Below are positions 23,223-31,688 of a stretch of 37,829 nt of DNA, piece after piece (within the stretch, counting starts at the first letter, position 1; every line of letters begins with the position of its first letter). The DNA is from Akkermansiaceae bacterium UBA2367 (GTDB taxonomy: Bacteria; Verrucomicrobiota; Verrucomicrobiia; Verrucomicrobiales; DEV007). The position numbers and the translations under genes are program-made. The notes under the pieces are model-generated. The model had not been told where the DNA came from. It saw only the letters and a program-made list of their open reading frames with translations, and did no database searches. The stretch spans positions 1-37,829 of the forward strand of contig DDTJ01000065.1 of the NCBI GenBank assembly GCA_002344525.1, in the 5' to 3' direction.

Positions 23223-23301
23223 GCCCACGGAACTCGCGGAATCTCACGGAAAGGGGTTTGGTATTGGAAGCATTCCGTGTTTTTCAGTGATTTCCGTGGG
23301 C
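23223..23301. repeat. Palindromic intergenic repeat, family A, copy 3
   Basis: Starts GCCCACGGAACTC and ends TTCCGTGGGC. It is more diverged than copies 1 and 2 but has the same length and CACGGAA stepping. It lies exactly between the two copies of repeat C. Confidence 0.8.
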
Positions 23302-23310
23302 AGTTCCTTT

Positions 23311-23421
23311 ACCCGGAGCCGTAGCGAAGTTCGTGAACTTCGACGAGCGTCCCTTGGAACGCCGACCGGGGAGAAGCTCTCACGAGATTGCCTTCGGCTA
23401 TCCGCTTCGCGTATTCTCTAC
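23311..23421. repeat. Hairpin-rich repeat, family C, copy 2
   Basis: Direct copy of 23113-23199. The first hairpin has lost two loop bases (CGAAGTTC-GT-GAACTTCG). The second is interrupted by about 24 inserted bases between GAGAAGCTCTCACGAG and TTCTCTAC. Confidence 0.82.
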
Positions 23422-23448
23422 GCGGTTCCAAGCGGGCTGGACCACCCC

Positions 23449-26400
23449 TCACTCCACCGGCCCCAAACTGGTGCAAAGAAACGGCGCAAGCCGCGACAGG
23501 GCTTTGATCTCCCCGTGCTGCTCGACCCACTGCGGCAGCAGTTCGCGCTGGGTTTCGGCCATGGCTTTGGCGGCGGGGATGCCGGAGAGGTATTTTTGGT
23601 AGAAGACCTCCATCACCTCCACCGTGGCCGCGTCGTCCACGGGCCAGAGGGTCATCACGACGTTGGTCGCGCCCGCCGCGTTCAGGGCGCGGCGCAGGCC
23701 CATCACCCCCTCGCCGTCGAGGGATTCGCCCGCCGCCGTCTCGCAGGCGCTCAGCACGACAAGGTCGGTGCCGCGCAGGTCGATTCCGGTCAGTTCGGCG
23801 GCGAGCAGCACGCCGTCCGAGGCGGGAGGCGGGATCTGGCCGCTCTTCCAGAGGTTGAAGGTGCTTTGCGCTCCGGCGAGGGCGAGGCCGCTGCGGAACA
23901 TGGGGTTCTGCACTGGGCCTTTGGGACGCGGGTCGTCCTGACCGAGGCGGATGAGCGCGTCGGCATCGTCGGCGGAGGTCTTCAGTTCGTTGAGGAAGAA
24001 GCCGTGGGTGGCGAGGTGGATGAGGTCGTGTCCGGCCATGCCCTGTTTCACCGCCGCTTCGGTGGCCTCCTTGCCGCTGAGGGTGGCGACTTGGTAGCCG
24101 CTGTTTTGCAGCAGGGTCGAGAGGCTGCCGACTTCGCGGGCGGTGCCGGGCAGGGGGCGAAACTGGATGCTTCCGCTGTCCTGTCCCATGCCCGCACGGA
24201 GATTGCTGGCGAGGGCGTTTTGGTTCGCGTCCTCCTCCGCCTCGGCGAGGGCGAGCAGGGGGGCGTTGTCGCGGTAGGTGGGGTTGCCGAGGGCGAAGGC
24301 TTTGAGGCCGGTGGTTTTGCGTTGGGGCACTTCCTTGACCAGATCGCGTCCGCTGGAGACGTAGCGGACTTGGTATTTTTCGGCGAAGGCTTTGCCGTCG
24401 GCATCGCGCAGGAGACCGAGCGGGATGAAGTGGAGCTGGGCGTCGGGGCTGAAGATCACGGTCTGGCCGGGGGAGAGATGCTCCTCCAGCGGGGCGAGGA
24501 GGCGGGTGTAAAGGGTGGTTTCGGCTTCGCGCAGGGCTTCCGGGGTGGCGTCGGTCCGGCTGCCGTCGAGGAGGGAGCGGTAGGTCCGGATGGCGGCTTC
24601 GATGGATTCGGCGTCGCCGTGGGAGAGGAAGGCGGGATCGTCGGTGGGGGAGATGAGGGTGCTGGCGTAGCGGGGTTCCCATGTTTTGGGATCGACGCGG
24701 TGATGGTAGCGGAAGGTTTCGACCAAGCGGGCGTTCTCGGGTAAAGTTTGTCGCACTGGCTCCAAGCCCACCGAAAGGAGGGCTTCTGCCGTGGTGCTGT
24801 CGCCGATCAAAGTGGCAGCCTGTTTGTCGAGGTCTTCCAGTTGTTGTTGAAGGGATTTCGTTTCGTCGTTGGCGGCTCCCAACTCCAACACGGCCTTCTG
24901 GTAGCGCGGGCGCAGAGCCTCGCGTTGCTGGAGCAGTTCACGGCCTTTTTCAGATTGGACCAACTGGTCTTCGGCGACGCGTCGAGCATTCATCGCCTCG
25001 ACGACTGCTCCTTTGAAGAACAGTTGGGCTTCGGCGGCGAGCCTGCCGGAGCCTTGGTTGCCGGAAGGATTCAGAGGGTATTGAGAACGTTGGAATTCGA
25101 GGCATTCCCGTTCGCTGAAGTAGGCGAGCATCCCGCGCCAATGGGCGACGGTGGACTGGATGCCGCGCTCCAGCAGCGGCTCCGCCTCACCGTAGCGGCC
25201 TTGGGCTTGATACAGTGAAGCCAGATTGTAAAGGGCGGTTGCCGTGTAGGGATGGTCCGCTCCCATTTGCTTTGCGCATATCTCCAAGCTGCGGCGGAAG
25301 AGCGGCTCGGCCTCATTGTAGCGGCCTTGCGCACGATACAGCATGGCCAAGCAGCTCAGGCAGTATACCGTGTCGGGATGCTCCTTACCCAGTTGCCTCT
25401 CCGCGATATCAAGACTGCGACGGAAGAGCGGCTCGGCCTCCTCGTAGCGGCCTTGGCGCACATACAGTTCAGCCAAGTAGTTCAGGGGGCTCGCCGTGTC
25501 GAGATGGTCCACCCCCAGTTCTTTCTCGTATATCTCCAAGCTGCGGCGATAGAGCAACTCCGCCTCACCATAAAATCCTTGATAGTGATACAGCAAAGCC
25601 AGACTCTCCAGAGAAGCAGCCGTATCGGGGTGGTTTGCGCCCAGTTGCTTCTCGCGAATCTCCAAGCTGCGGCGGAAGAGTGGCTCGGCATCGCCATAAC
25701 GGCCCTGAGAGTGATACAATCCAGCCAAACCATTTAGAACGGTCGCCGTGTCGGAATGCTCCTTACCCAATTGCCTCTCCGCGATATCAAGACTGCGGCG
25801 GTAGAGCAGCTCGGCCTCCCCGTAACGACCTTGGTTTTGGTGCAGCAGAGCCAAGTTATTCAGAACGGCCGCCGTGCCGGGATGGTCGGTGCCTAATTGC
25901 CTTTCCACGATAGCCAAACTGCTGCGGAAGAGCGGCTCAGCTTCCCTGTAGCGACCTTGATCTTGGTACAGCTTAGCAAGGTTGTCCAAGGCGGTCGCAG
26001 TGCTGGAATGCTCCGTTCCCAATTGATTCTCGTAGATATCCAAGCTACGGCGAGAGAGCGGCTCGGCCTCATTGTAGCGGCCTTGAGTGCGGTAGAGTCC
26101 GGCCAAGTTGTCCAAAGAGGCCGCAGTGTGGAGATGATCCTCTCCCCAATGCTTCTCGCGAATCTGCAAACTGCGACGCCAGAGCGGCTCTGCATCCCCG
26201 TGGCGACCTTGGGACTGATAGAGTCCAGCTAAGTTGCTCAGGGCGGTTGCCGTGCCGGGATGGTCCGCTCCCATCTGCTTTTCGTATATCTCCAAGCTGC
26301 GGCGGAAGAACGGCTCGGCCTCATTGTAGCGGCCTTGGACGCGATACAGCTCGGCTAGCCAGCTCCCGGAAACCGCCGTTTCGATATGATCATCGCCCTG

Positions 26401-26640
26401 CAACTGGACGGTCAATTCCAGAAGTTTTTCCGCCGCCGCAACCCCTTCGGAGTATTTCCTTTGCTGATAAAAGGTCTGCACTTCCTCCAGCAAGCGACCC
26501 TGCTCCGCCTCGTCGCCACGCGAAACGACGGGGGACAGAAGGAACAGCGAAAGGAGCACCGCAAGCACGGTCATTGGAATCTGGAACGCGCCTTTCCTCG
26601 GAAGACGGACCGTGGTGGCGTGTTTGGGGACAGCGGTCAT
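23449..26640 (-). CDS. TPR-CHAT protein with N-terminal membrane/export signal
   Basis: A 1063-residue protein. Residues about 21-41 form a signal peptide or anchor (IPMTVLAVLLSLFLLSPVVS). Nine near-identical 42-residue kinesin-light-chain-type TPRs lie at 95-472, with partial repeats on either side. A coiled coil (about 545-620) leads to a C-terminal CHAT caspase-like protease with the catalytic pair His879 in HLATHGFF and Cys966 in VLSACETAAGE. CHAT proteases with TPRs act in several prokaryotic defence or regulated-proteolysis systems, usually in the cytoplasm, so an exported form is noteworthy. The ATG at 26640 is the start that gives the hydrophobic N-terminus; a much longer open frame upstream (to 27834) is antisense to another gene. 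The TPR part is visibly lower in GC. Confidence 0.9.
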   Translation of the reverse strand: MTAVPKHATTVRLPRKGAFQIPMTVLAVLLSLFLLSPVVSRGDEAEQGRLLEEVQTFYQQRKYSEGVAAAEKLLELTVQLQGDDHIETAVSGSWLAELYRVQGRYNEAEPFFRRSLEIYEKQMGADHPGTATALSNLAGLYQSQGRHGDAEPLWRRSLQIREKHWGEDHLHTAASLDNLAGLYRTQGRYNEAEPLSRRSLDIYENQLGTEHSSTATALDNLAKLYQDQGRYREAEPLFRSSLAIVERQLGTDHPGTAAVLNNLALLHQNQGRYGEAELLYRRSLDIAERQLGKEHSDTATVLNGLAGLYHSQGRYGDAEPLFRRSLEIREKQLGANHPDTAASLESLALLYHYQGFYGEAELLYRRSLEIYEKELGVDHLDTASPLNYLAELYVRQGRYEEAEPLFRRSLDIAERQLGKEHPDTVYCLSCLAMLYRAQGRYNEAEPLFRRSLEICAKQMGADHPYTATALYNLASLYQAQGRYGEAEPLLERGIQSTVAHWRGMLAYFSERECLEFQRSQYPLNPSGNQGSGRLAAEAQLFFKGAVVEAMNARRVAEDQLVQSEKGRELLQQREALRPRYQKAVLELGAANDETKSLQQQLEDLDKQAATLIGDSTTAEALLSVGLEPVRQTLPENARLVETFRYHHRVDPKTWEPRYASTLISPTDDPAFLSHGDAESIEAAIRTYRSLLDGSRTDATPEALREAETTLYTRLLAPLEEHLSPGQTVIFSPDAQLHFIPLGLLRDADGKAFAEKYQVRYVSSGRDLVKEVPQRKTTGLKAFALGNPTYRDNAPLLALAEAEEDANQNALASNLRAGMGQDSGSIQFRPLPGTAREVGSLSTLLQNSGYQVATLSGKEATEAAVKQGMAGHDLIHLATHGFFLNELKTSADDADALIRLGQDDPRPKGPVQNPMFRSGLALAGAQSTFNLWKSGQIPPPASDGVLLAAELTGIDLRGTDLVVLSACETAAGESLDGEGVMGLRRALNAAGATNVVMTLWPVDDAATVEVMEVFYQKYLSGIPAAKAMAETQRELLPQWVEQHGEIKALSRLAPFLCTSLGPVE
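25225..26358 (-). repeat. Nine tandem 126-bp repeats encoding TPRs
   Basis: Nine units of 126 bases within the CHAT gene, each encoding a 42-residue repeat of the pattern LAxLYxxQGRYxEAEPLFRR. Their similarity suggests recent expansion by unequal recombination; unit number may differ between strains. Confidence 0.88.
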
Positions 26641-26744
26641 GATGCACTCTCGGGCGGAATCCGAATGTCGCGGAGCCATGCGGAAGTTCAAGGGGAGACG
26701 TCCCAGCCCGGTGGTTGATGCGGGTTTTGTGAAGCTCCGCGAAC

Positions 26745-26819
26745 CTTCCCGTTCCTTCGCTTTTTCGGACGCGAATGGTCGCGAATCCCCGCGAATGGCC
26801 ACGAATCCGGTCCGGCGGA
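26745..26819 (+). repeat. Intergenic repeat, family B, copy 2
   Basis: Contains GACGCGAATGGTCGCGAAT and ends AATGGCCACGAATCCGGTCC. The first part matches copy 3 (29869-29960) and the last part matches copy 1 (minus strand). The left side, with CCTTCCCGTTCCTTCGC, is only weakly complementary. Confidence 0.7.
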
Positions 26820-26860
26820 GGGGCTTGGGGGGGCTCCGCCATCCTTGGGAATCGGCGTCA

Positions 26861-26915
26861 TTCACCCTTTTTAACGCAGATGGCCGCAAATGCCCGCGGA
26901 TTTTCGCGGATGGGG
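26861..26915 (+). repeat. Diverged family B repeat
   Basis: ACGCAGATGGCCGCAAATGC followed by CCGCGGATTTTCGCGGATG shows the same 10-base stepping as repeat B but with GCAGAT/GCGGAT units. It is a related subfamily rather than a close copy. Confidence 0.55.
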
Positions 26916-27042
26916 TGGCTGTCCCAATTCCCAAATGGTGACGCAGAGAAGAATAAAAACGGTCGCCGCCGCCCTTTTCCATTGACGGAGGAGGCCATTT
27001 TTTGTCTTCATGAGGCGGGAAACCTGCTTTCCCGCGCTCCCG

Positions 27043-29853
27043 ATGAACCGCGCCCTTCTGCTCCTCCCGATCTGGCTGGCTGCCGGGGTGGAGCTTTGCG
27101 CCCAAGGGAGCGCACCCGCCATCGAGAACGAAGGCCCGGCGCAGCTTCTGGAACGCGGTCGCGCCGCCTTCTTCGCGAACGATTTCGCCGGGGCCGAGGA
27201 GCCGCTGGAGAAATTCATCCTCGACTACGGCGAGGCCGAGGAGGCGAAGGAAGCCGCCCGTCTCCACCGACCCCTCGTCGCGATCTGCAAGGTCGGCTTG
27301 AAGAAATTCGACGAGGCTCTGAAGTGGATCGACCAATCCCTTCTCGACCCGAAAATCGAGAGGGTGCTTTCCGACGAGTTGCGCTTCTGGCGCGGCCTCT
27401 GCCTGATGACGGGCGGCGAACTCGTCGCGGCGCAGCGGGCCTTCGGCGAATACTGGGCCGACGAGCGGCACAACGCTTTCAAGCGCTACGAGGCGCTGCT
27501 GCTCTTCGCCCATCTCTACCTGATGCAGGGCTTCCCCGCCGAGGCGGCGGACTTCCTCGAATCGCAACTGCGGCAGGTGCGCGAGGCCGCGCCCGAGGCG
27601 GCGGGCCGGGCCGTTGTCCTCGCGCTCCATGCGCGGATGCAGGCGGGCCAGCGCGACGAGGCCCTCGCCGTGATCCGCCGCGAGCACGCGAATCTCGGGG
27701 GCATGACGCAGGTCGCCGTCTTCCAGACCCTCGCTCTCCAGCTCGGGGCGGATTTTCTTGAAGAGGAGCGCTTCCACGACGCCATCATTTGCCTCCAGCG
27801 CATCTGGTCGGCGCAGCGGATTGTTGACTATCAAAACCAGAAAATTTCCCAGATCGAAACCCGCATCGCCGATCTGGAGGCGCGGCCCAACACGCAGGGG
27901 ACCGTCTTCCAGCTACGCGCCATCCTCGGTCGGGCGCAGCGCGAGTTGGAGAACTTCGCCAAGCTGGAGCATTTCGACTCGGCCCTGCGCCTGCGCCTCG
28001 CCATGGCCTACCAAGGGCTGGGACGCTACCGCGAATCGGCCTTGATCCTCGGCGACATGCTCGCGACTCTGCCGCCCGATCCTGTCGTCGAAAGCGCCAG
28101 CCTCGCCGAGGTGCAGTGCTGGATGGAGTCGCGGCACTGGACCCGCGCGGCGGAGGCGGCGGACCGCTACGTGAAGGTCTTCGGCGCGGAGGGCAAGTCG
28201 CTCCCTGCGGTGCTTTTTCTCAAAGCCGAAGCCCTCCGCGAGACCCACGACCACGGCGCCGCGCAGCTTGCTTACGGGGAGCTGGTGAAGCTGTTCCCCG
28301 ACGATCCCTTCGCGGCCAAGGCGGTCTTCATGCAGGGCTTCCTCTACTTGCAGCAGGACGACAACGACGGCGCCCTCTACCAGTTCGAGCAGGTGAAGCG
28401 GCGCTACCCGGATTCCGACCTCGTCGAGGACGCCGACTACTGGACGGGCATGGCGCATTCCTTTTCGGGTCTCCATGCCGAGGCTCGCGAGCATCTCGAA
28501 GGCTACCTGAAACGGTGGAAGACGCCGAAATACCGCAAGGAGGCCGTCTTCCGCGTCGCCGTCTGCACCTTCTCCCTCGCCGAATATCCCGAGGCGATCC
28601 GGAGGCTCGAAGCCTTCGTCTCGACGCATCCCGGCGATCCGCTCGTCGATGAGGCGAACCTGCTCCTCGGCGACGCCTTCTTCGGCGAGGGCCGCAACGA
28701 CGAGGGTTTCGCCGCCTACGAGCGCGTCCGGCCCGAATCGGGGCGCTATTTCGAAGACGCTTGGTTCAAGAAGGGCAAAGCCCTCAAGCTGCTGGAGGAG
28801 CTTCCGGCGATGCGGGCGCATTTCGAGCGCTTCGTCGCCGAGCATCCCGCGAGCGCCCGCGTCCCCGAGGCGGTCTATTGGATCGGCTGGACCCATTTGC
28901 AGGAGGACAAGGTCGAAAAGGCCCGCGACATCTACTGGAAGACGATCGAGGAGCACGGCGACGACCCCGCGCGATCCACCATGACGGACCTGCTCGCGGG
29001 CTTGCCGAAGGTCTATGCCTCCGGTGGCGCGAAGGCGCGGGAGGATCTCTTGACGAAACTGCGTCTGTTGAAAAGCCGCGCCGCCGTCTCGGGTCGGACG
29101 ACCCTCGCTCTGCGGGCGGGCTGGGCCATTTCGCTCGTCACCACGGGCGACCGCTCCCGCACCGAGTTGCTCGATCTCGCGAAATGGCTCGATCCGAAGA
29201 AGCACGAGCCAACCCTCGCCGTCGCGGTCGCCGAGGCGCAGCTCGTCTCGGGCAACCGTCTCGTCGCCAAGGAGCTGTTCACCGCGATCCGCAAATGGTA
29301 TCCCCGCGCCGTCGAGCGCGACCGCATCTACCTCGCCCTCGGCGAGATCGCCGTGCAGGAGGGTGATGCGGAGCGGGCCATCGGATACTACGAGCGTTTC
29401 GAGCGCGAGACCGCCGCCTCGGTCCGGCTCGGCGAGGTGCGCTTGAAGACAGCGGATCTCCACGAGTCGGCCGGTCGCGCCGACGCCGCGCGGGCGACTT
29501 TGGAGAGGACGCTCGAAACCGCCAGCGTCACCGCCTCCGTCAAGGCCGAGGCCCTGTTGCGGCTGGGGCGGTCCCACGCCGGGAGCGGCGACCACGGGAA
29601 AGCCATCGTCTATTTCGAAAGGCTCTACGTCGCCTACGGGAAGTTCGGTGAATGGAATGCGAAAGCCTACTGGGAGCGGGGGCAGTCGCTGGAGAAGATG
29701 AAGCTCGGGCGCGAGGCGCTGGAGACCTACGAGGAGCTTGTCGCCCGCGAGGATTTGCGGTCCTTCGCCGAGGCGAAGGAAGCGGCGGGACGCATCGAGG
29801 CGCTGCGGCGCGAGTTTCCTGATAGGGCAGCGGGGGAGGAGGGGGCGTTATGA
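27043..29853 (+). CDS. Large exported TPR protein, first gene of the ExbB/ExbD/vWA operon
   Basis: A 936-residue protein with a signal peptide (MNRALLLLPIWLAAGVELCA; cleavage near AQGS) followed by tetratricopeptide-type helical repeats along its whole length, for example FANDFAGAEEPLEKFILDYG, AEYPEAIRRLEAFVSTHPGD and GDAERAIGYYERFERETAAS. Such an all-TPR protein probably works in the periplasm as a scaffold. The ATG at 27043 is chosen for the signal peptide; an upstream ATG at 27010 adds 11 polar residues. Its stop overlaps the ATG of the next gene. The order TPR - small TPR - ExbB - ExbD - ExbD - vWA suggests one envelope complex. Confidence 0.88.
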   Translation: MNRALLLLPIWLAAGVELCAQGSAPAIENEGPAQLLERGRAAFFANDFAGAEEPLEKFILDYGEAEEAKEAARLHRPLVAICKVGLKKFDEALKWIDQSLLDPKIERVLSDELRFWRGLCLMTGGELVAAQRAFGEYWADERHNAFKRYEALLLFAHLYLMQGFPAEAADFLESQLRQVREAAPEAAGRAVVLALHARMQAGQRDEALAVIRREHANLGGMTQVAVFQTLALQLGADFLEEERFHDAIICLQRIWSAQRIVDYQNQKISQIETRIADLEARPNTQGTVFQLRAILGRAQRELENFAKLEHFDSALRLRLAMAYQGLGRYRESALILGDMLATLPPDPVVESASLAEVQCWMESRHWTRAAEAADRYVKVFGAEGKSLPAVLFLKAEALRETHDHGAAQLAYGELVKLFPDDPFAAKAVFMQGFLYLQQDDNDGALYQFEQVKRRYPDSDLVEDADYWTGMAHSFSGLHAEAREHLEGYLKRWKTPKYRKEAVFRVAVCTFSLAEYPEAIRRLEAFVSTHPGDPLVDEANLLLGDAFFGEGRNDEGFAAYERVRPESGRYFEDAWFKKGKALKLLEELPAMRAHFERFVAEHPASARVPEAVYWIGWTHLQEDKVEKARDIYWKTIEEHGDDPARSTMTDLLAGLPKVYASGGAKAREDLLTKLRLLKSRAAVSGRTTLALRAGWAISLVTTGDRSRTELLDLAKWLDPKKHEPTLAVAVAEAQLVSGNRLVAKELFTAIRKWYPRAVERDRIYLALGEIAVQEGDAERAIGYYERFERETAASVRLGEVRLKTADLHESAGRADAARATLERTLETASVTASVKAEALLRLGRSHAGSGDHGKAIVYFERLYVAYGKFGEWNAKAYWERGQSLEKMKLGREALETYEELVAREDLRSFAEAKEAAGRIEALRREFPDRAAGEEGAL

Positions 29854-30860
29854 GTGGGCTTTTTCGAGTATTCTCCTTCATTCGCGGCGATTCGCGTTCC
29901 CCATTGCTTTTTTTGACGCGAATGGTCGCTAATGGCCGCGAATTTTCGCGAATCCGGGCAGGTGGAGTTTATGTGCTCGCCGCCCTCCTCCTCTTCGCCA
30001 CCACCGCCCCGGCACAAGACGCGATCTGGCTGAAGTCCGGCGAATCCATCTCCTGCCGTATCGACAGCCTCACTGACAAAATCGTCAACGTCACCCTGCC
30101 CGGCGCGGGCGGAGGATCGGCGCGGCGCACCTTCCCAGCGGAGCAGGTCGAGCGCATCGAGTTCGGCTTCCACGCGGGCGAGGCGGAAGTCTTCGCCCGA
30201 CGCGGCAGCGCCACCGCCGCCGAGTTGAAGCCATGGTGGGATCTTCATTTCCCCCACCTCCATCGGCCCCGCTCCCGCACCGCCGCCTACGGTCTCGCCT
30301 ACGGCGCGGCCCTGTTGCGCGAAGGCACCGCGCAGGGACCAGACAAAGCCCTGTCGATCTTCGACCTCGTCCTCGCGCGGGCTTGGTCGGCCGAGGATGC
30401 CGCCGCTGCGAGACGGGGGAGCGTCCACGCCCTGATGGCCAAAGGCGATCTGGAAAACGCCGCGCTCGAGGCCAAGGCCGTCGCCGACCAATCCGGGGAC
30501 GCAACCTTACTTGTCGAGGTTGGGCATCGCCTCGCCCTCGCCGACTTCGCCGCCCTCCGTGTCCTCGAAGAAGAGAATCCCCGCTGGGAGGAGGACGACG
30601 AGGTGGCACCGCGACGTCACGAACTCTTCCACCGCGCCCTCGACCGCTTCCTGCATCCCTCCCTCTTCCACCCGACCTTGGAGGAAGCGGCGGCGCGGGG
30701 CTTGCTCTCCGCTGCCGAACTCTACCTCTTCGCGGGCGAATCTGCCGAGGCCAAGGCCCGCTGGGAGGACCTCGCCAAGCTCTATCCCGCCAGCTCCTTC
30801 GCCGCCGAGGCCGCGAAACGCCTCCAGTCCCTTTCCCATCCCCCAGCCGACGATCCATGA
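29850..30860 (+). CDS. Exported protein with SH3-like N-domain and TPR-like C-domain; N-terminus derived from a repeat
   Basis: Up to 336 residues. After a hydrophobic stretch (VYVLAALLLFATTAPAQD, a signal peptide core) comes a small beta-rich domain, AIWLKSGESISCRIDSLTDK, of the type that in other secreted proteins reads an xGxxxxGxI strand pattern. A helical domain ending in a TPR-like ELYLFAGESAEAKARWEDLA follows. The first ATG (29850) overlaps the previous stop (ATGA), but residues 7-37 are translated from a family B repeat. Possible true starts are ATG at 29922 or GTG at 29973, the latter preceded by GGTGGAG. The gene overlaps exbB by four bases, which ties it to the operon. The function is unknown; a periplasmic partner of the Exb complex is inferred. 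Confidence 0.78.
   Translation: MSGLFRVFSFIRGDSRSPLLFLTRMVANGREFSRIRAGGVYVLAALLLFATTAPAQDAIWLKSGESISCRIDSLTDKIVNVTLPGAGGGSARRTFPAEQVERIEFGFHAGEAEVFARRGSATAAELKPWWDLHFPHLHRPRSRTAAYGLAYGAALLREGTAQGPDKALSIFDLVLARAWSAEDAAAARRGSVHALMAKGDLENAALEAKAVADQSGDATLLVEVGHRLALADFAALRVLEEENPRWEEDDEVAPRRHELFHRALDRFLHPSLFHPTLEEAAARGLLSAAELYLFAGESAEAKARWEDLAKLYPASSFAAEAAKRLQSLSHPPADDP
29869..29960 (+). repeat. Intergenic-type repeat B, copy 3, inside a coding region
   Basis: The left side CCTTCATTCGCGGCGATTCG corresponds to the left side of copy 1, and the right side GACGCGAATGGTCGC matches copy 2. The two sides are partly complementary (ATTCGCGG...CCGCGAAT). It sits between the coupled ATG at 29850 and the signal peptide core of the same gene and does not break the frame. 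Confidence 0.75.
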
Positions 30861-31651
30861 ACCGAACCAAACGCCTGACAAACCTGCCAAAAATCCCCGT
30901 CGCGCTCGCGACCGCCCTCCTCGCCGCGCCCCTCCTCGCGCAGGACGCGACCGCCCCTCCCGCCGCCGTCGCGCAGGATGTCTCCGCCCTCGACCTCTAC
31001 AAGCAGGGAGGGGGCTTTATGCACGTCCTCCTCCTCTGCTCCGTCGGGACGATCGCGGCGGTGGTTTATTGCTTCGTCCAGATCTCGCGAAAGAGGATGG
31101 CCCCGCCCGGCTTGGTCAATCAAGTCAACGCGGCCATGGCCTCGCGCGACGTCGTCTCCGCCTACAGCGCCTGCCAAGCCCACCCCAGCAGCTACGCGCG
31201 GGTCATGGCCGGGGCCTTGCTGAAGGTGAATTTCGACCGCGACCTCGCCAACAAAGCGAGCATGGTCGATGCCGCCGGCGAGGCCCTCGACGAGGAGGAG
31301 CACCGGCAGATGGTATGGGTGAACTACCTCAACATCTTCGCCACCCTCGCCCCCATGATCGGGCTGCTCGGCACGGTCTGGGGCATGATCGAGGCCTTCG
31401 ACGCCCTCGCCTCGCAGAGCGGCGACGCCAAGGGGCTCGCCTCGGGCATCAAGGTGGCGATGGTCACGACGGCGGGCGGCCTCATCGTGGGCATCCCGGC
31501 GATGTTCTTCTACTTCTTCTTCCGCGACAAGCTGGCCGGGGTGATGACCACGGTGCAGAAGCACGCCAGCTTCGCCATCGACATCCTCTCCGGCGAGATC
31601 CGCCTCCAAGGCGCCGCGGAGCCTGCTGGGGAGGCCGCCCCCGCCGAGTGA
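30857..31651 (+). CDS. MotA/TolQ/ExbB proton channel family protein
   Basis: A 264-residue inner-membrane protein. An N-terminal signal-like segment (about 13-28, ending LLAQDA) precedes the three helices of the family: about 54-76, about 155-180 and about 198-224. The conserved stretches are LAPMIGLLGTVWGMIEAFDA in TM2 and AMVTTAGGLIVGIPAMFFYF in TM3, including the TM3 threonine that lines the proton path. The extra N-terminal export-type segment is common in ExbB of Bacteroidetes and Verrucomicrobia. With two ExbD proteins downstream it should form a pmf-driven ExbB/ExbD-type motor. Its start overlaps the preceding stop (ATGA). Confidence 0.94.
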   Translation: MNRTKRLTNLPKIPVALATALLAAPLLAQDATAPPAAVAQDVSALDLYKQGGGFMHVLLLCSVGTIAAVVYCFVQISRKRMAPPGLVNQVNAAMASRDVVSAYSACQAHPSSYARVMAGALLKVNFDRDLANKASMVDAAGEALDEEEHRQMVWVNYLNIFATLAPMIGLLGTVWGMIEAFDALASQSGDAKGLASGIKVAMVTTAGGLIVGIPAMFFYFFFRDKLAGVMTTVQKHASFAIDILSGEIRLQGAAEPAGEAAPAE

Positions 31652-31688
31652 GACCAAGAACCAAGGACAAAGAACCAAGAACGCTTCG

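Larger units (their letters stand above)
26641..27042. other. Divergent intergenic region with repeat B copies
   Basis: 402 bases between the start codons of the TPR-CHAT gene (minus) and the TPR-Exb operon (plus). It contains two repeat-B elements and no convincing gene. Promoters for both directions must lie here or near its edges, but none stands out. Confidence 0.7.

Noticed and set aside
25225..26358. 126-bp tandem units as a non-coding repeat array
   Set aside because: They are in frame and encode conserved TPR helices within one gene.
26641..27834. Upstream extension of the CHAT frame to 27834
   Set aside because: It is antisense to the TPR operon gene and crosses the repeat-filled intergenic region; the signal-bearing ATG at 26640 is a better start.
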